Position numbers and translations under genes: made by a program
Source: an uncultured Formosa sp.
GTDB taxonomy: Bacteria > Bacteroidota > Bacteroidia > Flavobacteriales > Flavobacteriaceae
Length of the DNA stretch: 64,000 nucleotides
Reading direction: 5' to 3'
Assembly: GCF_947500765.1 (NCBI RefSeq)
Contig: NZ_CANMTH010000003.1
Span: forward strand, 62,001-126,000
Notes under the pieces: generated by a model
Databases searched by the model: none
The model's input: the letters and a program-made list of their open reading frames with translations, nothing else
Told to the model about the DNA's origin: nothing
Part shown: positions 45,005 through 53,307 of the stretch, piece after piece
Layout: each line of letters opens with the position of its first letter
Position numbering within the stretch: position 1 is the stretch's first letter

Positions 45005-46249
45005 GTGATAAAAAAGGAAAGACTTATTGCTAAAACGTCTAAAACGTTTCTTAGAGCAGCTGTGTTTTTAACGGTTTTAAGTACGCTTATACTTTATTTT
45101 TATACTAAAAATTTACTAAGGTCTGAAGTTGAAGAATCTTTATACACTACAGAATTTAGAGTTATATATGCATTACAGCAAGGTGAAGCAGAGTTTTCGT
45201 TACCTCCAATTACAGATGTAAAAGTTGTAGACCGCTTAGGTCCAGAAGTGTTAAAAGACACAATTATTTATGATCCTTCACAAGATGAAATGGAATTGTT
45301 TCGAGAATTATCTACTTATAGACGTATAAATAATAAAAACTATAAAATTACTGTTAGAAATCTAGGTGTAGAATATGAAGTTATTTTAATTGCCATAATG
45401 GGCTATAATATTGTAATTTTTATATTTGCTTTTTTATTTTTATTCTATATTTCAAGATCAAGAAATATGAAAACTTGGGAACCTTTTTTTTATAATTTAG
45501 AAGAAATGAAGCGATTCTCTCTGTTAAAAAACGAGCCTATTAATCTTGTAGATAGTGACATTATTGAGTTTTCAGAGTTAAAAGAAGAACTTGTCCATCT
45601 TTCGGATAAGGTAAAATTTGATTATGAAAATTTAAAACAATTTACAGAAAATGTGTCTCATGAGTTGCAAACACCTTTAGCAATTATTCAAGCTAAGATT
45701 GAGAACATAATCAATCAATCTGATATTAATAATAAGCAGTTTCAACAAATTACATCCATTCAAAAAGATATTCAGCGTTTAAAACAATTAAATAAACGTC
45801 TCACTTTACTTACTAAAATAGAAAATAATCAATTTGTTAATGTCGAACATATAAACATTACAGTCTTAGTAGGCTGTACTATTGAAAATTTTAAAGAATT
45901 AACTGAGAGTGATTTTTCTTTTATTGCAGATAAAGAATTAGTGGTTTCAATGGATTCTTATTTAGCCGAAGTATTATGTAATAATTTAATATCTAATGCG
46001 GTAAGATATAATAAAGATAATAATTCTATAGCAATCACTATTAAACACAATGTATTAACTGTTTCTAATTATGGAAATCAAGAATTAATGCATCCAGATC
46101 ATTTGTTTAAACGGTTTTATCGTGAAAAAAATTATAATAATTCCATGGGCTTAGGTTTAGCAATCGCCAAGAAAATATGTGATTTGTATGGATTTCAAAT
46201 TCATTATACATTTAAAGATAATCTACATCAATTCTCTGTAATTTTTTAA
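45005..46249 (+). CDS. Sensor histidine kinase, GTG start
   Basis: The 414-residue kinase begins at GTG (45005), only 4 bp after the regulator stop; no ATG is suitably placed. It has membrane helices near 17-35 and 126-149 around a small periplasmic sensor of about 90 residues. The dimerisation domain carries phospho-acceptor H219 (FTENVSHELQTPLAII), and the ATPase domain has NNLISNAVRYN and NSMGLGLAIAKKI. There is no obvious HAMP repeat. The periplasmic loop is acidic and lacks known ligand motifs. Given the downstream genes, it may sense envelope lipid or phosphate state. Confidence 0.9.
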   Translation: MIKKERLIAKTSKTFLRAAVFLTVLSTLILYFYTKNLLRSEVEESLYTTEFRVIYALQQGEAEFSLPPITDVKVVDRLGPEVLKDTIIYDPSQDEMELFRELSTYRRINNKNYKITVRNLGVEYEVILIAIMGYNIVIFIFAFLFLFYISRSRNMKTWEPFFYNLEEMKRFSLLKNEPINLVDSDIIEFSELKEELVHLSDKVKFDYENLKQFTENVSHELQTPLAIIQAKIENIINQSDINNKQFQQITSIQKDIQRLKQLNKRLTLLTKIENNQFVNVEHINITVLVGCTIENFKELTESDFSFIADKELVVSMDSYLAEVLCNNLISNAVRYNKDNNSIAITIKHNVLTVSNYGNQELMHPDHLFKRFYREKNYNNSMGLGLAIAKKICDLYGFQIHYTFKDNLHQFSVIF

Positions 46250-46265
46250 ACGATTTAAATTCAAC

Positions 46266-46299
46266 TTTAGTTTTTCTTTAGAATTGGTAAGTAGTTTTA
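46266..46299 (+). promoter_or_regulatory. Phased TTTAG repeats and -7 box upstream of the LtaS-like gene
   Basis: TTTAGT starts at 46266 and TTTAGA at 46277, 11 bp apart. TAGTTTTA follows at 46292-46299, with the same 15-bp offset from TTTAGA as in the regulator promoter. It lies in the 74-bp gap after the kinase gene. It suggests a second promoter for the lipid genes under the same regulator. Confidence 0.55.
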
Positions 46300-46323
46300 C
46301 ACCTATAAATTAATATATGATTA

Positions 46324-48303
46324 ATGAATAGGTTATTTCCACAAAGATTTGCACTTTTAAAAGTGTTCATCATTTTATTTTTATCAGCATCTTTTATTGT
46401 AAGATGTTCCTTTTTTGTATGGAACTTTTCAGAAGTAAGTGCAAGTCTTTTCGATTTCGTTCTCACATTTATAATAGGATTCCTATTTGATGTTGCAACC
46501 CTCTCTTTTTTTTTAATTCCATATTTAGTCTATTTACTTGTCTTGCCTCAAAAATGGACAGGATCATTATTGGATAGAATACTTACATATTTCGGGTTTT
46601 CTATAACGGTACTTATTATGTTTTTTTCCTTCTTCGGAGAAATTACATTTTGGGATGAATTTCAACGACGTTTCAATTTTATCGCTGTAGATTATCTTAT
46701 TTACACCTACGAAGTTGTTAAGAATATTAATGAATCATATCCGCTTCCCTTACTAATATCTGGAATGTTAATCCTTGTTGCCTCTAGTGTTTTTATTAGT
46801 TATAGAACAGGTAGTTTTCAACAATCATTTACTAATAAAATAGCTTTTAAAATTAAAATTATTGCAGCTGTTCCTTGGTTTTTTATTGCTATTATATCAG
46901 GTATTTTTATAACAAATAAACAAGCGGATTGGTCTGTAAATAGATACAATAATGAACTGTCTAAAGCTGGAGTATATTCCTTTTTTGCAGCCTTTAGAAA
47001 TAACGAATTACCATATAACGAATTTTATAAATCTATTTCTAAAGAGGACGCTTATCTATTTGTAAAATCAGATTTTAAAACTTTAGGCGATCGTTTAATT
47101 CACCCCAATACACCTAGTATTTACAGAACAGTAACTTCAAAAACAGATTCAATTAAGCCAATAAAACCAAATGTAATTTTTATTTGTGTAGAAAGTTTAA
47201 GTGCACGTTTTATGAAGACTTTTGGTAATGAAGATAATATTACACAACATCTAGATAGTTTGGTAGGTGAGAGTTTGTTTTTTAAAAACCTTTATGCTAC
47301 AGGAACACGTACCGTTCGTGGTATGGAAGCCATAACGCTATCTATTCCGCCTTCTCCAGGGCGAAGTATTGTGAAGCGTAAACAGAATAAGGGACTTTTT
47401 ACAATAGGAGAAGTTTTTAAACAGCAAGGATATAGCCGCACGTTTTTTTATGGTGGCGACGGATATTTTGATAATATGAACACCTATTTTGGAAGTAACG
47501 GTTTTAATATTGTAGATAGAGGGCGTGGTTTTTTGTTAGATAATACTTTCTCGGTTAAGCGTACAAATATTGAAGATAATGAAATCACTTTTGAAAATGC
47601 TTGGGGGGTTTGCGATATGGATATTTATAATAAAGTACTTAAAGAAGCCGATAATGAATATGAAGAAGGGCGACCTTTTTTTAATTTTGTAATGACAACC
47701 TCTAATCACAAACCTTATAGTTATCCAGAAGGTAAAATTAATATTCCTTCTAATACAAGCAGAAATGGAGCCGTTAAATATACTGATTATGCTATCGCAG
47801 AATTCTTAAAACTTGCTAAAGAAAAACCATGGTTTAGTACTACTGTTTTTGTTATTATGAGTGATCATTGTGCTAGTAGTGCGGGGCGTTGGGAGCTAGA
47901 TATAGACAATTACCATATTCCTGCGTTCATTTATAATTTACCACAAACAGAGGCTCGTATTGTAGAAGCTCAATGCTCTCAAATAGATTTGTTTCCAACA
48001 TTGTTTTCTTTGTTTCATTGGGATTATAACTCTAATTTTTTTGGTCAAGATATATTACATATGAAAGCCGAAGATGAGCGTGCTTTTGTTGGGAATTATC
48101 GAAAATTAGGTTATTTAAAAGCAGATAAGGTGATGATTTTAGACGAACAATCTAACGCAAATTTTTATAAGTGGAATACGGCAGATAATAGTTTAAGTAC
48201 ACTTCCTATTGATGCCCAATTTCTACAAAAATCTATTTCTTTTTATGAAGTTGCCGATGATTTGTATAGGACTGGTGGATTAAAATTAAATACAACCAAA
48301 TGA
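46324..48303 (+). CDS. LtaS-like phosphoglycerol transferase / sulfatase-family membrane enzyme
   Basis: The 659-residue protein has five N-terminal membrane helices (within about 1-210) and a periplasmic alkaline-phosphatase-fold domain (about 280-600). Metal and nucleophile positions can be seen: an acidic residue in VIFICVESLSARF, the threonine segment YATGTRTVRGMEAI, GGDGYFDN, and the SDH near VIMSDHCAS. LtaS-type enzymes move glycerophosphate from phosphatidylglycerol to an acceptor and release diacylglycerol; related enzymes add phosphoethanolamine. In a Gram-negative bacterium the acceptor may be a periplasmic glycan or lipid A. The next gene, a diacylglycerol kinase, overlaps by 4 bp and would recycle the released diacylglycerol. 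Confidence 0.85.
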   Translation: MNRLFPQRFALLKVFIILFLSASFIVRCSFFVWNFSEVSASLFDFVLTFIIGFLFDVATLSFFLIPYLVYLLVLPQKWTGSLLDRILTYFGFSITVLIMFFSFFGEITFWDEFQRRFNFIAVDYLIYTYEVVKNINESYPLPLLISGMLILVASSVFISYRTGSFQQSFTNKIAFKIKIIAAVPWFFIAIISGIFITNKQADWSVNRYNNELSKAGVYSFFAAFRNNELPYNEFYKSISKEDAYLFVKSDFKTLGDRLIHPNTPSIYRTVTSKTDSIKPIKPNVIFICVESLSARFMKTFGNEDNITQHLDSLVGESLFFKNLYATGTRTVRGMEAITLSIPPSPGRSIVKRKQNKGLFTIGEVFKQQGYSRTFFYGGDGYFDNMNTYFGSNGFNIVDRGRGFLLDNTFSVKRTNIEDNEITFENAWGVCDMDIYNKVLKEADNEYEEGRPFFNFVMTTSNHKPYSYPEGKINIPSNTSRNGAVKYTDYAIAEFLKLAKEKPWFSTTVFVIMSDHCASSAGRWELDIDNYHIPAFIYNLPQTEARIVEAQCSQIDLFPTLFSLFHWDYNSNFFGQDILHMKAEDERAFVGNYRKLGYLKADKVMILDEQSNANFYKWNTADNSLSTLPIDAQFLQKSISFYEVADDLYRTGGLKLNTTK

Positions 48304-49178
48304 TTCACATCCACTTTATAGTGAATCCTATTTCTGGGCAAGGTAATTATGGGTTCGAGAATATTAATTTAGATGATTTTTTTGAAAAAATCTATTATAA
48401 TATTACCGTAAAATATTCAGAATTTAAAGGGCATGCTATCTGTTTAGCAAAAGCATCTATATCTGAAAAAGCTGATGTTGTTGTTGCATGTGGAGGAGAT
48501 GGAACGATAAACGAAATAGCATCTGTTTTGGTAGATAGCGGCATTTCTTTAGGTATAATTCCGCTAGGATCAGGAAATGGCTTAGCTTCAAACCTTAAAA
48601 TACCGCAAGACATTGTAAAAGCATTAGGTGTTATTAAAAAAAATACTAAAACAAAAATAGATGTGGGATGTATTAATCAATTCTATTTTTTTAGTAATTC
48701 TGGATTTGGGTTTGATGCCAAAGTAATTAGTCATTATGAAGCATCAAAAAAAAGAACATTGTATGCTTATTTAAGTGCAACATTTAAATCGTTTTTACAG
48801 TCTAATTCCAATACAATAACAATTGATGTTAATGGAAAAAAGACAATCGAAAATCCATTTTTAATATTTATTTCAAATTCAAATAAGTTAGGTTACAATA
48901 TGAGTTTAACACCAAAAGCATCATTAGAAGATGGCTTGTTAGATGTTATAATTGTGCCTACAATTAGCACCTTTAAAATGGTGGTATTTGGAGCATTAAT
49001 GCTTTTAAAAAAAATTGAATGGATGAAAGAAGTTAAAGGGTTTCAAACCAAAATTTTAACTTTAAAATTAAAGTCAGGCGATGTCTTTGAATCTCAGGTC
49101 GATGGAGAATTATTAAGTATAAGAGGCAAATCGGTTGTTATTTCATTAAAAGAAAAAGCACTTACAGTGATTGTGTAA
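48300..49178 (+). CDS. Diacylglycerol kinase-family lipid kinase
   Basis: The 292-residue soluble kinase has the DAGK catalytic domain: FIVNPISGQG at the start, the ATP-binding VVACGGDGTINEIASVL (about 61-77) and IIPLGSGNGLASNL (about 85-98), with the C-terminal half ending in a DVFESQVDGELL metal-binding turn. It overlaps the LtaS-like gene by 4 bp (ATGA). Family members phosphorylate diacylglycerol or related lipids to phosphatidic acid on the inner membrane. Recycling diacylglycerol made by the upstream enzyme is the natural role, as with LtaS and DgkB in Gram-positives. That role is inferred from context. Confidence 0.9.
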   Translation: MIHIHFIVNPISGQGNYGFENINLDDFFEKIYYNITVKYSEFKGHAICLAKASISEKADVVVACGGDGTINEIASVLVDSGISLGIIPLGSGNGLASNLKIPQDIVKALGVIKKNTKTKIDVGCINQFYFFSNSGFGFDAKVISHYEASKKRTLYAYLSATFKSFLQSNSNTITIDVNGKKTIENPFLIFISNSNKLGYNMSLTPKASLEDGLLDVIIVPTISTFKMVVFGALMLLKKIEWMKEVKGFQTKILTLKLKSGDVFESQVDGELLSIRGKSVVISLKEKALTVIV

Positions 49179-49179
49179 C

Positions 49180-49507
49180 GCTTTTAAACTTGTCTGGGCA
49201 AAACGTTTCTGTAGATTCTATATTAAAACAAAAATCAACTAAATTTAAATTTGAAGTATTAATTAATCATACTACGCTTATTGGTTATGGAATAATAGGT
49301 TTAGAGAGTCTCATACCATAAAAAATATTAATGAAGGCACTAATAATGAATTAAGAGAGAATATAGATAAAAAAATTATCGTAGATGTTTTAGTCAGTAT
49401 GCTCCATCTCTATCCGTTTATGCTTTAAATAGATTTGGTATAAAAGGAAACATAGTTTTAAAGATAGAACCATTATTTTTGGCACAGCGTATTTAATAAA
49501 GGGATGA
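49180..49507 (+). pseudogene. Degenerate PAP2-family phosphatase (frameshifted, truncated)
   Basis: Directly after the lipid kinase stop, three short frames on the plus strand join into one recognisable protein. The first reads TTLIGYGIIGLESL (up to about 49310). The second reads NEGTNNELRENIDKKI (about 49313-49383). After a shift it continues SQYAPSLSVYALNRFGIKG, and after another it ends HSFKDRTIIFGTAYLIKG-stop (49507). These match, as I recall, the N-terminal half of flavobacterial PAP2 phosphatidate or lipid A phosphatases. The catalytic half (KxxxxxxRP, PSGH, SRxxxxxHxxxD) and the start codon are missing. At least three frameshifts rule out function. Confidence 0.7.
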
Positions 49508-49523
49508 ACTGTAATAAAACACC

Positions 49524-50843
49524 TTAAAGTTTAGTAGGATACATTTTTTTTATAAAGACAATCGAGACTAGTGCTGCAAGACTATCTGTTACTACAAACG
49601 ATGTCCACACACCGTTTAAACCAAACATCCAATTAAGCGTATAAGCAATAGGTATAAACAAGAGAATGGGTCTAAGTAATGCAAAAAAAATCGCAATTCT
49701 GTTCTTGTGTAATGCCTGGAAATAACGTGTTGCTATAATCTGAACCATATAAAACGGAATAGATAATGCAAAAATACGTAATGCAGTTTTGGCGAGACTT
49801 CTTATCTCTTCGTTTTTATTAATAAAAATAGAAATAATTTTATTGGGCAACAATTCTAACAGGATAACTCCTAAAATACCTATTGAAGCCACTATAATCA
49901 TAGTATAAAGCAATGTTTTGTAGTTTTGTAAGTGTTTTTTTGCACCAAGATTAAAACTAATAATGGGTTGTATGCCATCTCCAATACCTAAGGCTGTCAT
50001 CATAAAAAATACATTAACACCAAAAATAATTCCCATTACAGCTACAGCCTCTGTACCTCCAGATTTAAGGAGTAAGTTATTTGCAATCACATTCTGAATA
50101 CTAGTAGCACAATCCATAATAAATGGGGAGGAGCCTAGTAGTAGCATAGGTAAAATAACATCTTTTTGTAATTTAATGTTTTTCCAAACTAGCCTTATAA
50201 GGCTTTTTCCTCTTATATAATATGCAATTAAGAACACGCTATTTACACCTTGAGCAATAATTGTAGCCAATCCTGCACCACGAACTCCCATGTCTAAGCC
50301 TTTCATAAAAACAATATCTAGCGTGATGTTTATAACCGAAGAGATTAAAATAAGCTTTGCAGGTAAACGTGGGTTTCCTTCTGCACGGCAAGTAAATTCT
50401 AGAGCAATAAAAAAAGACAAAGGAAATCCGAAAATAATAACTTGTAAATATTCGGCAGATAGGTTTAAAAGGTCGCCTTGGGCCCCGAAGAGTTCTAATA
50501 AGGGTCTATAAAATAATAATCCAGAACCTGTAAATAACACGATAATTATTAAAAGTCCTGCAATCATATTGCCTAGAGCAATTTCAGCTTTTTCAGGTTT
50601 AGATTCTCCTAAGTATTTAGAAATCATAACACCAGTTCCGCTACCAAATAAAAGAACAAAACCAAACTGAAAAAGAAATACAGGAAATACCATGGTCACA
50701 GCAGATAGTCCTTCTGCTCCCACAAATTGCCCCACAAATATCCGATCTACAATGTTATAAAGTGCATTAATTAACAGTCCTAAAACAGCAGGACCCACAT
50801 ACTTTATAAGCTGTTTTAAAACAGAATTTTCAGTAATTAACAT
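49524..50843 (-). CDS. MATE-family multidrug/sodium efflux transporter
   Basis: The 439-residue membrane protein has 12 helices in two MatE halves. Recognisable parts are the VGPAVLGLLINALYNIVDRIFVGQ opening (about 16-39), the AGLATIIAQGVNSVFL segment near 198, and the second-half LGIGDGIQPIISFNLGAKK (about 284-302). MATE proteins expel cationic drugs or metabolites using Na+ or H+ gradients. It is divergent from an AraC-type regulator gene (51023), with about 180 bp between them, and that regulator is a reasonable controller of its expression. Confidence 0.92.
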   Translation of the reverse strand: MLITENSVLKQLIKYVGPAVLGLLINALYNIVDRIFVGQFVGAEGLSAVTMVFPVFLFQFGFVLLFGSGTGVMISKYLGESKPEKAEIALGNMIAGLLIIIVLFTGSGLLFYRPLLELFGAQGDLLNLSAEYLQVIIFGFPLSFFIALEFTCRAEGNPRLPAKLILISSVINITLDIVFMKGLDMGVRGAGLATIIAQGVNSVFLIAYYIRGKSLIRLVWKNIKLQKDVILPMLLLGSSPFIMDCATSIQNVIANNLLLKSGGTEAVAVMGIIFGVNVFFMMTALGIGDGIQPIISFNLGAKKHLQNYKTLLYTMIIVASIGILGVILLELLPNKIISIFINKNEEIRSLAKTALRIFALSIPFYMVQIIATRYFQALHKNRIAIFFALLRPILLFIPIAYTLNWMFGLNGVWTSFVVTDSLAALVSIVFIKKMYPTKL

Positions 50844-50995
50844 GGTAAAGATTTATAATTATATGTGTAATGCTAAGCTTGTACTTTACGAAGCATGTTT
50901 ACATATTTTTTAATATTAATAAGCAAAAGTAGCCGAAAAAAATAGTGTATTGTGTATTGTTATTTTGGTAAAATAGATTGTTATTTAGGTTTTTC

Positions 50996-51003
50996 TATAT
51001 TTG
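50996..51003 (+). promoter_or_regulatory. Candidate -7 box (TATATTTG) for the AraC-type gene
   Basis: TATATTTG matches the Bacteroidota -7 consensus TAnnTTTG and ends 20 bp before the ATG chosen at 51023, with a TTG (50978-50980) 15 bp upstream as a possible -33 element. It lies inside the longer frame that begins at 50978, which argues for the shorter start. Confidence 0.4.
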
Positions 51004-51022
51004 TGTAGATTCTGTTTATACT

Positions 51023-51922
51023 ATGAAGATTTACGATAATATAAAAACTTATTTTTTAAATGATATAGATGAAACTACAGATTATAACAATCAGTTTTAT
51101 ATAAGAACATTTAGTGGTAAAAATTTAAATACAGAATTGCCTGATCCTGTATATTTTGAACCGCACAAAAGAGATTTTTTCGAAATAGGTATAATAGCTC
51201 GTCATAATAAGAACATGATGATTGGAGATCAGACTTTTTATAAAATGACTAATGGTTTAGCTATTATTTCTCCTTTTCAGACTATTAGTTATGGCAAAAG
51301 TAATTCTGGTGTTGACGATGATGATGAAGGATATGTTATTTATTTTAAATCTTCAATTTTAGAAGGTTTAAATCAGCCGTACGAAGTGCAAAATAGGTTT
51401 CCTTTTTTTAAAATGCATACATTGCCTTTATACTATTTATCTGAAGACGATTTTTCTGTTATTTCTGTTTTAGCTGAATCCTTATACCAAGAATCTAGAA
51501 ATAATGAAATTCATAGTTTAGAGGTAATTAGTTCACTACTTAGTGTATTACTTTATAAGGTAAAACGTGTGACATATAACAATGAAGGTATAGTAACCTT
51601 AAATAGGTTTGATGTTATTATGTCGAAGTTCGAAAATGCAATTCAATCTACTCATACTAATTTTTTATCGGTTAATGAATATGCCTCCATGCTTAATATA
51701 AGTCCAATTTATCTTACCGAATGTGTAAAAAAGGCAACCGGTAAAAGTGCTCAGAAAATTATTATAGATTATAAGGTCTTACAAGCTAAAACACTACTGC
51801 ATCAAAAAGAAAAATCAATTTTAGAAGTTGCAGATGCTTTAGGATTTAATGAAGTGTCAAATTTTAATCAATTTTTCAAACGCAATGTAGGCATTACAGC
51901 TTCCCAGTTTCGTAAGCAATAA
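51023..51922 (+). CDS. AraC-family transcriptional regulator
   Basis: I use the ATG at 51023 (299 residues). The frame also opens at 50978, but those 15 residues cover the candidate promoter. The N-terminal part (about 1-180) is a cupin-like sensor of the kind seen in one-component AraC proteins. The C-terminal 100 residues have two helix-turn-helices: SVNEYASMLNISPIYLTECVKKATG and SILEVADALGFNEVSNFNQFFKRNVGITASQFRKQ. It is divergent from the MATE transporter gene and probably controls it in response to a small ligand. Confidence 0.88.
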   Translation: MKIYDNIKTYFLNDIDETTDYNNQFYIRTFSGKNLNTELPDPVYFEPHKRDFFEIGIIARHNKNMMIGDQTFYKMTNGLAIISPFQTISYGKSNSGVDDDDEGYVIYFKSSILEGLNQPYEVQNRFPFFKMHTLPLYYLSEDDFSVISVLAESLYQESRNNEIHSLEVISSLLSVLLYKVKRVTYNNEGIVTLNRFDVIMSKFENAIQSTHTNFLSVNEYASMLNISPIYLTECVKKATGKSAQKIIIDYKVLQAKTLLHQKEKSILEVADALGFNEVSNFNQFFKRNVGITASQFRKQ

Positions 51923-51936
51923 ACTAGCATTAAAAC

Positions 51937-51956
51937 AGCCTATGTTATAATAGGCT
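51937..51956 (+). terminator. Hairpin terminator after the AraC-type gene
   Basis: A 7-bp stem (AGCCTAT at 51937-51943, ATAGGCT at 51950-51956) with a 6-nt loop is followed by ATTTATTT. It lies 15 bp after the stop. The stem is short and AT-rich, but position and trailing Ts fit an intrinsic terminator. Confidence 0.6.
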
Positions 51957-52231
51957 ATTTATTTCAGTTTAATTCAAGCCATCCAATATCTATGTATCGA
52001 TACTGTACTAGAACTAAAAATAGTATATTTAATTTCGTTATTTATTCACCAAATAAAACGCTTTATTTTAAGCGTCAATCTGTGTTATAACCGATTTTAT
52101 TCGTAATAAAACAAGACAATTTTTTTAATTCTGAAAACAGGTTAAAAACCATTCACCTACACTTTTTGTCTATTCAACTATAGCAAATACCTTACAAACG
52201 ATTTCAAAATAAAATTTCAAACAAAAGACCC

Positions 52232-52239
52232 TATTTTTG
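52232..52239 (+). promoter_or_regulatory. Candidate -7 box (TATTTTTG) for the signalling operon
   Basis: This exact TAnnTTTG match ends 24 bp before the start of the receiver gene at 52264. No good -33 partner is seen. The rest of the 340-bp gap after the AraC gene is AT-rich and holds only the terminator at 51937. Confidence 0.4.
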
Positions 52240-52263
52240 CAATCTTCCTAAACTTCATTTAGA

Positions 52264-52677
52264 ATGACACATGTTTTAAAAATACTACTGATAGAAGATG
52301 ATATGATTGAAGTGATGAAATTAAATAGAGCTATTTCGTCACTCCAACTTAATCATAAAATTATCGAAGCCAATAATGGTGAAGACGCCTTACATCTTTT
52401 AGAGAAAAAGGAAGACTTACCAGACATAATTTTATTGGATTTAAATATGCCTAAAATTAATGGTATCGAGTTTTTAAATATTCTTAAACAAGACGACGTT
52501 CTAAAATATATTCCCACGATTATTTTAACAACATCTAGTAATCAAAAAGATTTACTAGAATGTTACAAGATTGGTATTGCGGGTTACGTATTAAAACCTT
52601 TAAAGTATGAAGAGTACGTCTCTAAGATTGAAAAACTTCTAGCGTACTGGAGCATCAACGAATTAAAAAAAATATAG
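52264..52677 (+). CDS. Stand-alone response regulator (single receiver domain)
   Basis: The 137-residue protein is a single receiver with acidic E11/D12/D13, phospho-acceptor D59 in IILLDLNMPKINGIEF, the threonine in ILTTSS and the lysine in YVLKPLKY. This Rcp1-like form has no output domain and passes phosphate or binds partners. It leads the H-NOX/kinase operon but is separated from the next gene by 90 bp, so co-transcription is likely but not certain. It may be a phosphate sink or an intermediate for the kinases at 53307 and 56421. Confidence 0.9.
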   Translation: MTHVLKILLIEDDMIEVMKLNRAISSLQLNHKIIEANNGEDALHLLEKKEDLPDIILLDLNMPKINGIEFLNILKQDDVLKYIPTIILTTSSNQKDLLECYKIGIAGYVLKPLKYEEYVSKIEKLLAYWSINELKKI

Positions 52678-52767
52678 TAGACAATCTGTATTTAAAAAAT
52701 TTAATTTTATAGTGCTAAGGTGCTCAGGATGTTATATATTACAATCACACTACAAAAAACTTAAAGC

Positions 52768-53307
52768 ATGAAAGGTATTGTTTTTACTGAATTTTTAGAT
52801 TTAGTTGAAGATAAATTTGGGTTAGAAATGGTTGATAAAATCATTACTGAATCGAGTTTAGAGTCGGAAGGCGCATACACAGCTGTTGGGACTTATAAAT
52901 TTTCAGAAATGTTGCAATTACTTCAACATTTAAGCGCACATACAGATATCTCTATAGATGATTTATTATTAGTTTATGCCGAACATTTTTTTAGTGTTAT
53001 AGAACGTAGTTACCCAGGATTATTAGATATATATAAAGATCCTATCGAGATGCTTTCTTCTATTGAAAATCACATTCATATCGAGGTACGAAAAATTTAT
53101 CCAGATGCCGAGTTACCAACTTTTGAAGTTATAGAGAAAAGTGAAAATTCGTTAATCTTAATTTATAAATCTAATCGTGCGATGCATCATTTTGGTTTAG
53201 GATTAATGAATAAAACTTTTGAGCATTTTAATGAAGAAGCAACCATTTTACTGGAAAAAATAAAAGAAGATGGTACAGAAGTTAAGTTTACTATACATAA
53301 AAAGTAA
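52768..53307 (+). CDS. H-NOX heme-nitric oxide/oxygen-binding sensor
   Basis: The 179-residue cytosolic protein is a stand-alone H-NOX domain. The proximal heme ligand is H104 in ENHIHIEVRKIYP, which aligns with H105 of soluble guanylate cyclase beta. The heme-propionate clamp YxSxR is complete as Y133, S135 and R137, and P117 occupies the usual proline that distorts the heme. The spacing of all three matches the family. No distal tyrosine is evident to me, which would favour NO over O2, but this is hard to judge from sequence alone. The stop overlaps the start of the PAS kinase gene (TAATG), the usual sign that H-NOX inhibits or controls the adjacent kinase when it binds NO. Confidence 0.93.
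   Translation: MKGIVFTEFLDLVEDKFGLEMVDKIITESSLESEGAYTAVGTYKFSEMLQLLQHLSAHTDISIDDLLLVYAEHFFSVIERSYPGLLDIYKDPIEMLSSIENHIHIEVRKIYPDAELPTFEVIEKSENSLILIYKSNRAMHHFGLGLMNKTFEHFNEEATILLEKIKEDGTEVKFTIHKK

Noticed and set aside
52250..52264. TTTAGAATG just before the receiver gene as another copy of the phased operator
   Set aside because: Only one TTTAGA copy is present, with no 11-bp partner and no TAGTTTTA at the right offset.
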